Positions 23,809 through 32,801 of a DNA stretch of 53,040 nt are shown in pieces (positions within the stretch are counted from its first letter, which is position 1; each line of letters begins with the position of its first letter). The DNA comes from Hyphococcus sp. Lineage in GTDB: Bacteria > Pseudomonadota > Alphaproteobacteria > Caulobacterales > Parvularculaceae. The notes under the pieces were generated by a model, which ran no database searches, had not been told where the DNA came from, and saw only the letters and a list, made by a program, of their open reading frames with translations. The DNA lies in NCBI GenBank assembly GCA_028289605.1, contig JANQON010000013.1, positions 1 to 53,040 of the forward strand. The letters run 5' to 3'. Both the position numbers and the translations under genes were made by a program.

Positions 23809-23840
23809 TCAAGTCGGTTTCGCACGATGCGGCGCACACG

Positions 23841-25967
23841 TTAGAACCGATATTTCAGCCCGCCATAAACGCTGGCCCGCGCGCCCGGCGTGAAGATGCG
23901 ATCTTCGTCGATATTGATCGTCAGGACCGGCGACACGCCGGCGACATAGCCGGTGTCCAGGATATTTTCGCCGGACGCGAACACTTCAAGCTGATCGCTC
24001 AAGCGATAACCGGCCGTGAAACCGACAATCGGTTCCGTCGGCACGCTCACGGTGTTTTCGTGATCGGCGAAATAAGCGCCGCCGGCGAGCTGAATATTGG
24101 CGGCGAAGAACCAGGAATCCTCCACATCATAACGAAGCTCGCCGCGATAGTGATGCACGGGAAGGCCGGCAATGCGATTGCCGTCCACGTCGCCGAGGGC
24201 GAAGCCGCCGTCGACAATGCGATGGCTGGCGTAGTTGTAAACGTTACGCAGCGTCAGCGCCGCGCCGCGATTGGCCATGGCGTCCGGGAAGAGGTGAAGA
24301 TCGACGCCGGCCTCGACGCCTTTGTGGGTGGTCTTGTCGGCGTTGGCGAAGATATCGCCGGAAATGAAACTTGACGGCTCGGCGAGCGAAATGATCTCGT
24401 TCTCCACGTCGGTATCGTAATAGGCGAGATTGAAACCGATCCAGGTCCCGAGCTTGCCGCGCAGGCCCGCTTCGAGCGTGAAGGAGTCCTGTTCGTTGAG
24501 CCCGTTGAGGACGGTCGGGTCGCCGGCGGTCAGTTCCTCCATGCTCGGCGGCTCGTAGGCGCGCGAAACATTGGCGTAAATCTGAAAGCGCTCGCTCACG
24601 TCGAACCGCGCGCCGCCGCGCGCCGCAACGCCGGTGAAAGTGCGCGTATCGATGTCGTCATCGGCGAAGTCGGTCAGCTGGCGTTCGACCTTGACGAACT
24701 TTGCGCCGATGTCGACGGCGAGCCGCCGCAACGGTTTATAGACGCCCTCAACAAACGCGTTGATCAGTTTTGACTTCTGATCAGTTTGCGAGATGACCGG
24801 GCCGGGGTCGCCATTGAGATTTTCGAAAACGTCTGACGTCTGGCTACCGTTGACCCATTCGCCGCCGAAGCGATAGAGCGTCTCGCCGCCGAGGAAACGC
24901 AAGGACCGTTCCGCTTCGAGGCGGGCGCCCCATTCCGACCCTTCCTGATCGACAAAGCCGACGAAATCGATCTGCGGCGATTCAATTTCGCGGCGCGTGT
25001 AATGACCGCCGATGGTGAACTCATGCCACAACAGGCCGAGGGTCGTCTCATTGGCGATGCGGCCTTCGCGAATGTCGCGGGCGAAATCGTCCGCGCGCGC
25101 GCCGTCGACCAGATTGATGACCGGACCGCCGGGAAAGAGCGGTCCAAGGGTGATGGGCGGGGTCGGCCGTTGCGCGTCTTCTTCCAGCTGGGCGAGGGTC
25201 AGGCCGCCGGCGAGTTCGGTTTTTGAATTCGTGATGTCGACGAAAAAGCGCGTGCTGAGATTATCGCGCAGTTGAAAGCCCACATTGCCGTGAAACTGCT
25301 GGCTCGACCGGCGATTGTTGTCCCGCCATCCGAGTTCGTAAACGCCGGTGACGCCGGCGTAATAGTCGAGGCTTGCGGCAGCGCCGGCGAGGCTCACATG
25401 GGTCTGGCCGGCGGGCTTGCCGTCAATGGTTGAGCCGCCGTCAAGGCGCGCGGAAAGGCCCGCCGGGGCGTCGCGGCCCGTGCGCGAGACGAGATTGACG
25501 ACGCCGCCGAGATTGCCGCCCCCGTCGCGCAAATTGGCGACGCCGCGAACGATGTCGATCCGTTGCGTTGAGAGGAGATCGATCTCGCTGGTGTTCGTCG
25601 TACCGTGAACATCGGTGAGCCGCGCGCCGTCGCGCAGGACGATAACGTTGGAGCGCTGGCCGCTATTGCCGACGGCGAAACCGCGGATCGAAAGGCGCGG
25701 TTCCTGGATGTCGAGGCCGTTGACCGTGACACCGGGCGCAAAGAAAACGCCGTCGCCCACATCATCGGCGTAGTTGTCTTCGTAGTCGCTGGCGTCGCGA
25801 CGATCGACCGCGCCGGCGACGCCCTGATAGTCTTCAAGCGGCCGGTCCCGCAGGGTCGCCGGTTTAAAAACACCGGCCTCTTCCATGGCCGCGACGGCGG
25901 CCGTAGCGCCGGCGGCGAGGGTCGTTGTCGCCAGCAGGAAGGCGGAAAATGATTTCGTAACGGTCAT
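23841..25967 (-). CDS. TonB-dependent outer-membrane receptor
   Basis: This 708-residue protein has a signal peptide (residues 1-27, SAFLLATTTLAAGATAAVAA) and a plug domain with FFAPGVTVNGLDIQEPRLSI, RGFAVGNSGQRSNVIVLRDG and GGNLGGVVNLVSRTG. A long beta-barrel with aromatic strand ends follows, finishing in a terminal Phe (YGGLKYRF) as outer-membrane assembly requires. It imports a scarce ligand, such as a siderophore or metal complex, using TonB energy; the plug resembles the FecA/iron type, but the ligand is not decided. No ABC permease is beside it. It lies downstream of the DUF1800-DUF1501 pair on the same strand, 115 bp away. Confidence 0.93.
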   Translation of the reverse strand: MTVTKSFSAFLLATTTLAAGATAAVAAMEEAGVFKPATLRDRPLEDYQGVAGAVDRRDASDYEDNYADDVGDGVFFAPGVTVNGLDIQEPRLSIRGFAVGNSGQRSNVIVLRDGARLTDVHGTTNTSEIDLLSTQRIDIVRGVANLRDGGGNLGGVVNLVSRTGRDAPAGLSARLDGGSTIDGKPAGQTHVSLAGAAASLDYYAGVTGVYELGWRDNNRRSSQQFHGNVGFQLRDNLSTRFFVDITNSKTELAGGLTLAQLEEDAQRPTPPITLGPLFPGGPVINLVDGARADDFARDIREGRIANETTLGLLWHEFTIGGHYTRREIESPQIDFVGFVDQEGSEWGARLEAERSLRFLGGETLYRFGGEWVNGSQTSDVFENLNGDPGPVISQTDQKSKLINAFVEGVYKPLRRLAVDIGAKFVKVERQLTDFADDDIDTRTFTGVAARGGARFDVSERFQIYANVSRAYEPPSMEELTAGDPTVLNGLNEQDSFTLEAGLRGKLGTWIGFNLAYYDTDVENEIISLAEPSSFISGDIFANADKTTHKGVEAGVDLHLFPDAMANRGAALTLRNVYNYASHRIVDGGFALGDVDGNRIAGLPVHHYRGELRYDVEDSWFFAANIQLAGGAYFADHENTVSVPTEPIVGFTAGYRLSDQLEVFASGENILDTGYVAGVSPVLTINIDEDRIFTPGARASVYGGLKYRF

Positions 25968-26082
25968 AGCGCGTATTTGAATTCGAAAACGGCCGTTGCT
26001 GCGGGCGCCCGGCGATTGATCGCCCGCGACGCTGCGCGGTCTTGCTGGCTGTTGTCCGAAATCCCCTCTTTTTTGCGGCTGC

Positions 26083-27486
26083 TTAAAACAGCCCGATGTC
26101 GCGTTGTGAGAAATTCATGAGGCCCGGCAGCGCGGTGTCGAGTTCGCCATTGTCGAGCCCGAACCAGGCGCCCAGCGTCGCCGCAAACTGATCGACCGAC
26201 GTTGTCGGGATCAGTCGTCCATTGCCGCTGTCCTGGTCATGATCGACCACGGGCAACGGCATGTCGCCGACCATGCGCGACCCGTTGACGCCGCCGCCGA
26301 TGACGAAGTGATGTCCGCCCCAGCCATGGTCCGTGCCGTCGCGGTTGATGGTCAGGGTGCGGCCGAAATCCGACGAGGTGAATGTCGTGACATCCTGTTC
26401 GATGCCGAGTTCCGTCATCGTATCGTGGAAGGCCCGGATCGCCGAGGCGATGCCGCCATGGCGGTTCGGAATGCTTGAGGCCTGGTTCGAATGGGTGTCG
26501 TAGCCGCCATCGGCGACGAAGAAGACCTGACGGTTGACGCCCAGCGTGCCGCGCAGGGCGATAATCCGGGCGACGACCTGCAACTGCGAGGCGAGGCGGT
26601 TCTGTGGGAAGACGGTCGTGAAGGGCGCGTCGGCGCCAAAGGATTCGCGCAGCGTCCGGTTCGCGTCGATCGAGCGGTCCATGATATTGACGAAATCCCG
26701 GCGCAGGAGATTGGAAACAGTCTGGCCTTCCGCCTTCAGCGTCGATTCATACATGCCGGGCAGTGCGGCCGACCCGAAGAGTTCGTCGTCGCTGACGCCG
26801 ATGATTTCCTGCGGTCCGTTGCCGCCGACCTGATACTGGCCGACGACTTCGCCCTGCAGGAAAACCGTGTTGCCGGAGGCTGAGACAGCCGTAAAGGTTG
26901 AGTCGGGATTGCTGCTGGAAGCGGCGATCATGTCGGCGAGGCGGCCGCCCCAACCAAAACGCGCGCCTTCCGGTTCCGACGACATCCAGACCGATTGCTG
27001 GTCGTTGTGAGAAAACAAACGCGGCGGCCGCGGCGCCGACCGGTTTCGAAAATCGTCCCGGTTCATCGGCACCACCAGTGGTCCGACATTGGCGACGATG
27101 GCGCCGTCGCCGCGCTCGACCAGTTCGTGGATGGGCGCCAGTTCCGGCGGCAGGGCGAATTGTCGGCCGCCGAAATCCGCCGCATTGGCGAGAGTGAGCG
27201 GCAGCAACTGATCGCGCGTGCGCGTCGAGCCGCCCATATTATCCGCATAGCGATTGAAAAGCGCGCCTCTGACATTGGCGAGCGCGTTATAGTTTGTCGT
27301 GTCGTAAGGAAGGACCGTATCGTGTCCGTCCATGCCGCCGAAGAGAAAGACGCAGACCAGGGCGCGATAGCCGCTGGTGTCCGCGGCGACGGCGTTGAAC
27401 CGCATCAGGTCATTGGCGAATCCGGTCGCCGCGCCGAAGGAGAGCGCCGCGCCGGTCTGAAGGAAATGTCGTCTGGAATGCCGCAT
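26083..27486 (-). CDS. DUF1501 domain protein, Tat-exported
   Basis: This 467-residue protein has a twin-arginine signal (SRRHFLQTGAALSFGAATGF) and so should be exported folded, perhaps with a metal. DUF1501 features are VFLFGGMDGHDTVLPY, FVADGGYDTHSNQ, TFTSSDFGRTLTINRDGTDH and GWGGHHFVIGGG. The family is distantly related to alkaline-phosphatase/sulfatase-fold proteins and its role is not established. The gene starts 11 bp after the DUF1800 gene; this pair is often adjacent in bacteria and is likely co-transcribed. Confidence 0.92.
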   Translation of the reverse strand: MRHSRRHFLQTGAALSFGAATGFANDLMRFNAVAADTSGYRALVCVFLFGGMDGHDTVLPYDTTNYNALANVRGALFNRYADNMGGSTRTRDQLLPLTLANAADFGGRQFALPPELAPIHELVERGDGAIVANVGPLVVPMNRDDFRNRSAPRPPRLFSHNDQQSVWMSSEPEGARFGWGGRLADMIAASSSNPDSTFTAVSASGNTVFLQGEVVGQYQVGGNGPQEIIGVSDDELFGSAALPGMYESTLKAEGQTVSNLLRRDFVNIMDRSIDANRTLRESFGADAPFTTVFPQNRLASQLQVVARIIALRGTLGVNRQVFFVADGGYDTHSNQASSIPNRHGGIASAIRAFHDTMTELGIEQDVTTFTSSDFGRTLTINRDGTDHGWGGHHFVIGGGVNGSRMVGDMPLPVVDHDQDSGNGRLIPTTSVDQFAATLGAWFGLDNGELDTALPGLMNFSQRDIGLF

Positions 27487-27497
27487 CGGTTCTGTTC

Positions 27498-29207
27498 CTA
27501 CCGCTGGACGATGTAGTCGGATGAATTCATGACAAAGAGGATGGCGAGGCGGGCGCGCAATTCATCCCGGGAGAAAGAGCCGCCCCCCGCTGAAATCGCG
27601 TTCACCGCATCGATAATCTGGGTCCGCGTCTCGCTGGTTAAGGCGCCGTCGGCGAGCAGCAGGTCGAGGTGATCGACCAGCGCAGCCGCATCGCCGGCGA
27701 GCGCGATCTCCGTGTCGTAGTTGGGCGCAAAATCGGTCCGGCCTTCACTGTTGAAAATGAAATCCGTCATGAAGTTTGCGTAACCGGTGACGCTTGCCGC
27801 CGTCGTGATCTGCAGTTCCGGCGCGACCATGCCCGCCGCGGCGCTTTCCGAACCCGGCTGCACATAGCCCGGACGGTAAAAGTTGAAGACTGACGGCGAA
27901 CGATAGGCCTGCTGGTTAAGCGCGCTCGGCGATTGCGTGTCGCGCAACTGCGCCTCATTGCCCACATCGGTGCTTGTGACGCCGAAGGCGCGGGCCCACT
28001 GGGTGAACCGAATGACCGGTTCGCGCACCTTGCCGTATTGCGGATCGGTTGAGAACGAGGCGTTGCGGGCTTCGTCGTCGAGCAGGACCGCCGCAACGAC
28101 GGCGCGCATGTCGCCGCGTCCGCCGCCGCCGGCGACGCGCCCGTCAGGCATCGTAAAGCTGCCCGTGCGGAACGCCGTCGCGACGCGATTGACGTAGGCG
28201 GAGGACGGATTGCTTGTCACCATGCGCTGGATAAGCTGGCGCGAGATAAAGGGCGCCGTGTTCTGGTGGTTGAACAGGACGTCGAGCGCCATCGATATGG
28301 ACTGATCGCCGGACGTGTTGGCGGGGATGGTCGCGCCGAGAAACGATTTCGCTTCCGGCGAGTGTTCCTCGTCGAACATGACAAGCGGCAGATATTCGGA
28401 GCGAATGTCATCAGGGCGACCGAAGAAACGGCTGCGTTCGGCCCAGCTAAGGCCGGTGAAAACCTTGGCGAGTTCAGTGATGTCCGTATTGTCGTAGGTT
28501 TCGATCGGATTGCTCGACCCATCGAGGATGGGATCGCCGTTCGGCTGCAGATCCACAAGCCCGATGGTGAAGAGCTGCATGATTTCGCGGGCGTAGTTTT
28601 CGTCCGGCACGACGCCTTCGTCGACGTCCGCTTTCTGGTTCTGCAAATAGGTCAGCCAGATCGCCATCGCCGGGCTGTAGGTGACGTTTTCGATCGTCTG
28701 GCGAAAATTGCCGAACGCGCCGGCATTGATGATGTCCATATAGTTCGCCATGGCGACCGGTCGGTCGAGCAGGGCGCCGTCGGCGTAGGACGCGACAATG
28801 ATCTGCGACAGGGCGAAACCGAAACGCTGGCGAAGCTGGTCGTCGCCGAGGATGGCGCGCGTCCAGAATGTTTCGGAAAGTTCGGTGCGGCCGGCTTCCG
28901 CGCCAGACGCCTCAACAAGCAACACCGATTGCAAAAGCGACTCTTGCGGCTTCGCGAATTCATCGAGCAGCCACTGCTCATAGCCAATGGCGCGCAGATT
29001 ATCGATATCATCCTGCGTTGCGCCGAAGGTCGCCTGGTTGAGAAAGCGAACTGCTTCGAGCTCGCTCATCCCGACCGGTCCGCCGGTGGGCGGCGGCGGG
29101 GCGCCGCCGCCGCCGTCACCGGACTCGGTGCAACCCGCCGCGGCGAGGAGTGCAACGCCCGCCGCGAGCGCGCGTTTGATGGAAAACTCAAATAACGAGC
29201 AAAACAT
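27498..29207 (-). CDS. DUF1800 domain lipoprotein
   Basis: This 569-residue protein has a lipoprotein signal with lipobox LAAAGC (C26) followed by a Gly/Pro-rich linker. The DUF1800 domain begins at SELEAVRFLNQATFGATQDD and includes the family landmarks YAREIMQLFTIGLVDLQPNG, MFDEEHSPEAKSFLG and NPSSAYVNRVATAF. Function is unknown; it is presumed periplasmic or outer-membrane-attached and to act with the DUF1501 protein encoded next. The start ATG at 29207 gives a complete signal. Confidence 0.92.
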   Translation of the reverse strand: MFCSLFEFSIKRALAAGVALLAAAGCTESGDGGGGAPPPPTGGPVGMSELEAVRFLNQATFGATQDDIDNLRAIGYEQWLLDEFAKPQESLLQSVLLVEASGAEAGRTELSETFWTRAILGDDQLRQRFGFALSQIIVASYADGALLDRPVAMANYMDIINAGAFGNFRQTIENVTYSPAMAIWLTYLQNQKADVDEGVVPDENYAREIMQLFTIGLVDLQPNGDPILDGSSNPIETYDNTDITELAKVFTGLSWAERSRFFGRPDDIRSEYLPLVMFDEEHSPEAKSFLGATIPANTSGDQSISMALDVLFNHQNTAPFISRQLIQRMVTSNPSSAYVNRVATAFRTGSFTMPDGRVAGGGGRGDMRAVVAAVLLDDEARNASFSTDPQYGKVREPVIRFTQWARAFGVTSTDVGNEAQLRDTQSPSALNQQAYRSPSVFNFYRPGYVQPGSESAAAGMVAPELQITTAASVTGYANFMTDFIFNSEGRTDFAPNYDTEIALAGDAAALVDHLDLLLADGALTSETRTQIIDAVNAISAGGGSFSRDELRARLAILFVMNSSDYIVQR

Positions 29208-29513
29208 GTCGCCCGGCTCCCGTGCTACGCGCTGCTTCTAGACGCGTTCTGTAAACGGAAGTGAAAACGGAGGGCGCAATTTGTCTAAAGCTTTCGCAAT
29301 GACGCAAAATCGCCCGGCGCCATAACGATATGGCGCGTATTGCAATTTCTTCAGGTTGAAAATCCGCCGCCGGCTGCGCTTTTTTTCTATGTCGATGGTT
29401 GCGCGAAGACGCATCGATACACGCGCGCCGTGTAAACTTTCGTCAATAAGCGCTAAATTTTTGGCAATGAATCAAGATCGTTTGTCGAGATGATCGCGAC
29501 GCTTGGGCAAGCT
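29208..29513. other. Gap upstream of the DUF1800 operon with one palindrome
   Basis: This 306-bp region holds no gene that I can support. It contains a perfect inverted repeat, GCGCCAT-AACGAT-ATGGCGC (29317-29336), either an operator for the DUF1800-DUF1501 operon or the terminator of the phosphotransferase-side transcript (the T run on the minus strand is about 8 nt away and short). Confidence 0.5.
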
Positions 29514-30587
29514 TTATGAATCGGCGCCGGCCTTCTTTGCGAACCGCCAGGCAAGCGCCGCAAGGGGCTGCACCTGCGCGCCCATTTTCGCCGCTTCCGG
29601 GGAAGATGCGTTGCCTTGCAGCGCGCGCGCGTAAACGCCCTGAATGATCGCGGCGATGCGGAACATATTATAGGCGAGGCAATAATCGAGGTCGGGCACG
29701 CCGTCGCGGCCTGTCCGTTGGCAATATATGCGAACCGCTTCTTCGAGCGGGGGAACGCCAAGCGCGTCGAGATCCAGCCCCGCGAGGCCGCCGCGCACCT
29801 CTTTGGGAAAGAAATAGACCATCAGGAAGTAAGTGAAATCCGCCAGCGGATGACCGAGCGTCGACAACTCCCAATCGAGCACGGCGAGGGTTTTCGGCTC
29901 CGTCGGATGCATGATCGCATTGTCGAAACGGAAATCGCCGTGGACGATGCTGGTGGCGTCGTCCTTCGGGACGGCGGTCGGCAGCCACTCGATCAGCCGG
30001 TTCATCTCTTCGACGGTTGTCGTTTCCGCGCCCTTATACTGTTTGCTCCAGCGGCCCACCTGGCGTTCGAAATAATTGCCGGGCTTGCCGTAGTCTTCGA
30101 GCCCCGCGGCTTTGTCGTCGATATTATGCAGCTCGGCGAGGGTTGCGATCAGCGCATGATAAAGCGGCGCGCGATCGGGCTTCGCCACTTCCGGCAGGCC
30201 GGAGTCCCAGAAGATCCGGCCCTCGACAAAATCCATGATAAAAAACGCCGTGCCGATGACCGAGGCGTCTTCGCAAAGCGCATAGGTCTTCGGAACGGGA
30301 AAGTTCTGACCGCCTAGCGCCGTCATCACACGGTATTCGCGATCAACAGCGTGGGCCGACGGCAGTAACTTTCCCGGCGGTTTGCGCCGCAGGACGTATT
30401 TCTTTTCCGGCGTCGTAATCAGATAGGTCGGGTTGGACTGGCCGCCTTTGAATTTTTGCACGTCGATCGGACCGGCGAACCCCGCAACATGGGTTTTCAT
30501 GTAGTCGGCGAGGGCGCTTTCGTCGAAAGCGAGATGGTCGGGCGTTTCGCCGACGCCGGTGAACGCCGTTTTGTCAGTGTCTGTCAT
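29514..30587 (-). CDS. Phosphotransferase family protein (ACAD10/11-type kinase fold)
   Basis: This 357-residue aminoglycoside-phosphotransferase-fold protein has a nucleotide-binding lobe (GQSNPTYLITTPEKKYVLRR), a catalytic loop at about 207-214 (IVHGDFRFDN) and a metal-binding AVLDWELSTLGHPLADF. This version, with RRKPPGKLLPSAHAVDREY, is the one linked to acyl-CoA dehydrogenase-type hydroxy-acyl-CoA breakdown (the ACAD10/11 kinase domain). It probably phosphorylates a 4-hydroxyacyl-CoA or similar alcohol. It is the last gene after purD and the hydrolase, overlapping the latter by 4 bp. The substrate is inferred. Confidence 0.88.
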   Translation of the reverse strand: MTDTDKTAFTGVGETPDHLAFDESALADYMKTHVAGFAGPIDVQKFKGGQSNPTYLITTPEKKYVLRRKPPGKLLPSAHAVDREYRVMTALGGQNFPVPKTYALCEDASVIGTAFFIMDFVEGRIFWDSGLPEVAKPDRAPLYHALIATLAELHNIDDKAAGLEDYGKPGNYFERQVGRWSKQYKGAETTTVEEMNRLIEWLPTAVPKDDATSIVHGDFRFDNAIMHPTEPKTLAVLDWELSTLGHPLADFTYFLMVYFFPKEVRGGLAGLDLDALGVPPLEEAVRIYCQRTGRDGVPDLDYCLAYNMFRIAAIIQGVYARALQGNASSPEAAKMGAQVQPLAALAWRFAKKAGADS

Positions 30588-31474
30588 TGCGGCAACTTTC
30601 CCTGCCCGTCGTGAAATGCGAGAAACAGTCGCGCGACGCGTTCTGGGTCTTCCGTCTGCGGATAATGCCCGATGTCGTCAAGGAGCGTCGCCGCGCCCTG
30701 CGGAACCAGCTCATTGAAGCGCGCATACATGTGCTTGCCGGAAATGGGGTCCGCGCCGCCGTTGATAAGTCCGACGGGAATGCGCGCCTGCTGCAGCGCG
30801 CCGACCCAGCGCCCGCGAAACTTCCGCCGCTCCGGGATGTATTGAAGCAGCTTGTGAAAGACGTGCTGGCCGTCATTTTCCGACAGCAGCGTCCAGTGCC
30901 CGTCGATTTCCGCATCGGACGCCTTTGTATCGGCGCCAAAGATTTCATCAAATGCTTTTCGCAGCGACGCGCGTGAGAGGAACCGGCCGACGAGGCCGCC
31001 AAAGGGAGAAAGCCCCAGTTTCTGGATCGGCAGCGGGCGATGCTGTTCCGGAAACAGGCCGCCATTCAGGAACATCACCGACTTCAGCGAAAAACTCAGC
31101 GCGTTTTCATTGTGGCGCGCAAGCAATTCCTGCGCGACCGTATCGCCATAATCATGAGCGAGAATATGCGCGTCGCCGACGCCGATCTGTTCGAGCAGCA
31201 CTTCCTGAAAGTCCGCCTGATCGGCAATGCGATAGCGGATATTGCGTGGTTTGTCGGAAAGCCCGAAGCCGAGCATGTCGATGGCGGCGAGATTGAACCG
31301 ACTTTCCAGCATCGGCCAGACGCCCGTCCAGTCCCACGATGATGTGGGGAAGCCGTGGATCAGCAGAAGCCAGGGTTTCGCAGCGTCCGGGCGCTGCGGC
31401 GCCCAGCAGGCGATGCGCCAGCCATGGGCGAGAAATGTGTTTGACGCAGCGCGCCATTCGGCGAGGGGTTTCAC
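30584..31474 (-). CDS. Alpha/beta hydrolase with Asp nucleophile
   Basis: This 296-residue protein starts with GTG overlapping the purD stop by 4 bp. It has LLLIHGFPTSSWDWTGVWPM (oxyanion HGFP), DMLGFGLSDKP, the nucleophile elbow HDYGD (Asp near residue 105) and the catalytic-His region DIGHYPQTEDPERVARLF near 267. An Asp nucleophile is typical of haloalkane dehalogenases and epoxide hydrolases rather than of Ser esterases. Epoxide or halide hydrolysis in the cytosol is therefore likely; the natural substrate is unknown. It is coupled to both neighbours, forming the purD-hydrolase-phosphotransferase operon. Confidence 0.87.
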   Translation of the reverse strand: MKPLAEWRAASNTFLAHGWRIACWAPQRPDAAKPWLLLIHGFPTSSWDWTGVWPMLESRFNLAAIDMLGFGLSDKPRNIRYRIADQADFQEVLLEQIGVGDAHILAHDYGDTVAQELLARHNENALSFSLKSVMFLNGGLFPEQHRPLPIQKLGLSPFGGLVGRFLSRASLRKAFDEIFGADTKASDAEIDGHWTLLSENDGQHVFHKLLQYIPERRKFRGRWVGALQQARIPVGLINGGADPISGKHMYARFNELVPQGAATLLDDIGHYPQTEDPERVARLFLAFHDGQGKLPQ

Positions 31475-32745
31475 TTCCCCGCCTCAAGGGCGCGCCAGCC
31501 GATATCGCGGCGATAAAACCCTTCCGGCCAGTCGATCGCCGCGGCGCCCGTATAGGCGCGGTCAATCGCTTCGCGAATGTCGGCGCCGGTTGCGGTGACG
31601 TTGAGGACGCGCCCGCCATTGGCGCGGAGGAGATCGCCGTCTTTCTTTGTTCCGGCGTGAAAAACGACAACGCCCGGCGCGGCGTTCGCTTCATCGACGC
31701 CGCGAATGACGGAGCCTTTTTCGTAAGCGCCGGGATAGCCGTCCGCCGCCATGACGACGAGGGCGCCGGCGTCGCGCGACCAGTCAAAGGACTGTCCCTG
31801 CAACGCGCCGGTCGCGGCGGCGTGCAGAACCGGCAGGAGATCGCTCTTTAACAGCCGCATCAGGATCTGGCATTCCGGATCGCCGAACCGCGCGTTGAAT
31901 TCAACAAGCCGCGGATCGCCGTCCTTGATCATGAGCCCGGCGTAGAGCACGCCCACATAGGGCGACCCGCGCCGGGCAAGTTCTGCGACCACCGGCTCGA
32001 CGATGCGCTCCAACGTCTTTGTACGGATTTCTTCGGTGAAGACGCGCGCCGGCGAATAGGCGCCCATGCCGCCGGTGTTCGGCCCCTTGTCGCCGTCATA
32101 GGCGCGCTTGTGATCCTGGGCGGCGATCATGGGCAGGATGGTTTCGCCGTCGGTGATGGCGAAGAAACTCGCTTCCTCGCCCTCCATGAATTCCTCGATG
32201 ACGATTTCAGCGCTCGCCGCTCCGAACTGCCCGGCAAGCATCTCGTCGATGGCGGCGTCGGCGTCGGCGAGCGATTCGGCGATGATGACGCCTTTCCCGG
32301 CCGCGAGCCCGTCGGCCTTGATGACATAGGGCGCGGTCTGTTCGCGCAAGAACGCCTTGGCGGCGCCGGCCTCGGCGAACGTCCCCGAAGCGGCGGTGGG
32401 CGCGTCGACGGCGGCGCAGACTTCCTTCATGAAGGACTTTGAGGTTTCAAGCCGGGCGGCGTCCCTGTCGGGACCGAAACAAGCGATTCCCGCTGCGCGC
32501 AGCGCGTCGCCAAGTCCGGCGGCCAGCGGCGCCTCGGGCCCCACCACCACAAGATCGACATGATTTTCCTGTGCAAAGGCCACAATGGCGCGCGGATTGG
32601 CCATGTCTGTGGTAACAGGCGCGCCGATGTGATTAAGACCGGGGTTTCCGGGGTCGACATAGAGCTTGGAAAGCAACGGGCTTTGCGCGATTTTCCAGCC
32701 AAGCGCATGTTCGCGTCCGCCGCCGCCGATCAACAGGACTTTCAC
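31471..32745 (-). CDS. purD: Phosphoribosylamine-glycine ligase
   Basis: This 424-residue enzyme catalyses the second step of purine synthesis: phosphoribosylamine + glycine + ATP to GAR. It has the N-terminal KVLLIGGGGREHALGWKIAQ, ATP-grasp elements YVIKADGLAAGKGVIIA, ITDGETILPMIAAQDHKRAY, the GGMGAYSPAR signature and FNARFGDPECQ. It is full length for the family with all landmarks intact. It is the first gene of a leftward operon with the hydrolase and phosphotransferase, and divergent from the Glu-Pro-rich membrane protein with about 56 bp between starts. Confidence 0.96.
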   Translation of the reverse strand: MKVLLIGGGGREHALGWKIAQSPLLSKLYVDPGNPGLNHIGAPVTTDMANPRAIVAFAQENHVDLVVVGPEAPLAAGLGDALRAAGIACFGPDRDAARLETSKSFMKEVCAAVDAPTAASGTFAEAGAAKAFLREQTAPYVIKADGLAAGKGVIIAESLADADAAIDEMLAGQFGAASAEIVIEEFMEGEEASFFAITDGETILPMIAAQDHKRAYDGDKGPNTGGMGAYSPARVFTEEIRTKTLERIVEPVVAELARRGSPYVGVLYAGLMIKDGDPRLVEFNARFGDPECQILMRLLKSDLLPVLHAAATGALQGQSFDWSRDAGALVVMAADGYPGAYEKGSVIRGVDEANAAPGVVVFHAGTKKDGDLLRANGGRVLNVTATGADIREAIDRAYTGAAAIDWPEGFYRRDIGWRALEAGK

Positions 32746-32801
32746 TTGGAGCCTCTCCTAATCAGAGCCCTCGCGTTTAAGGGCCCGGCGCGCCGGGATC
32801 A

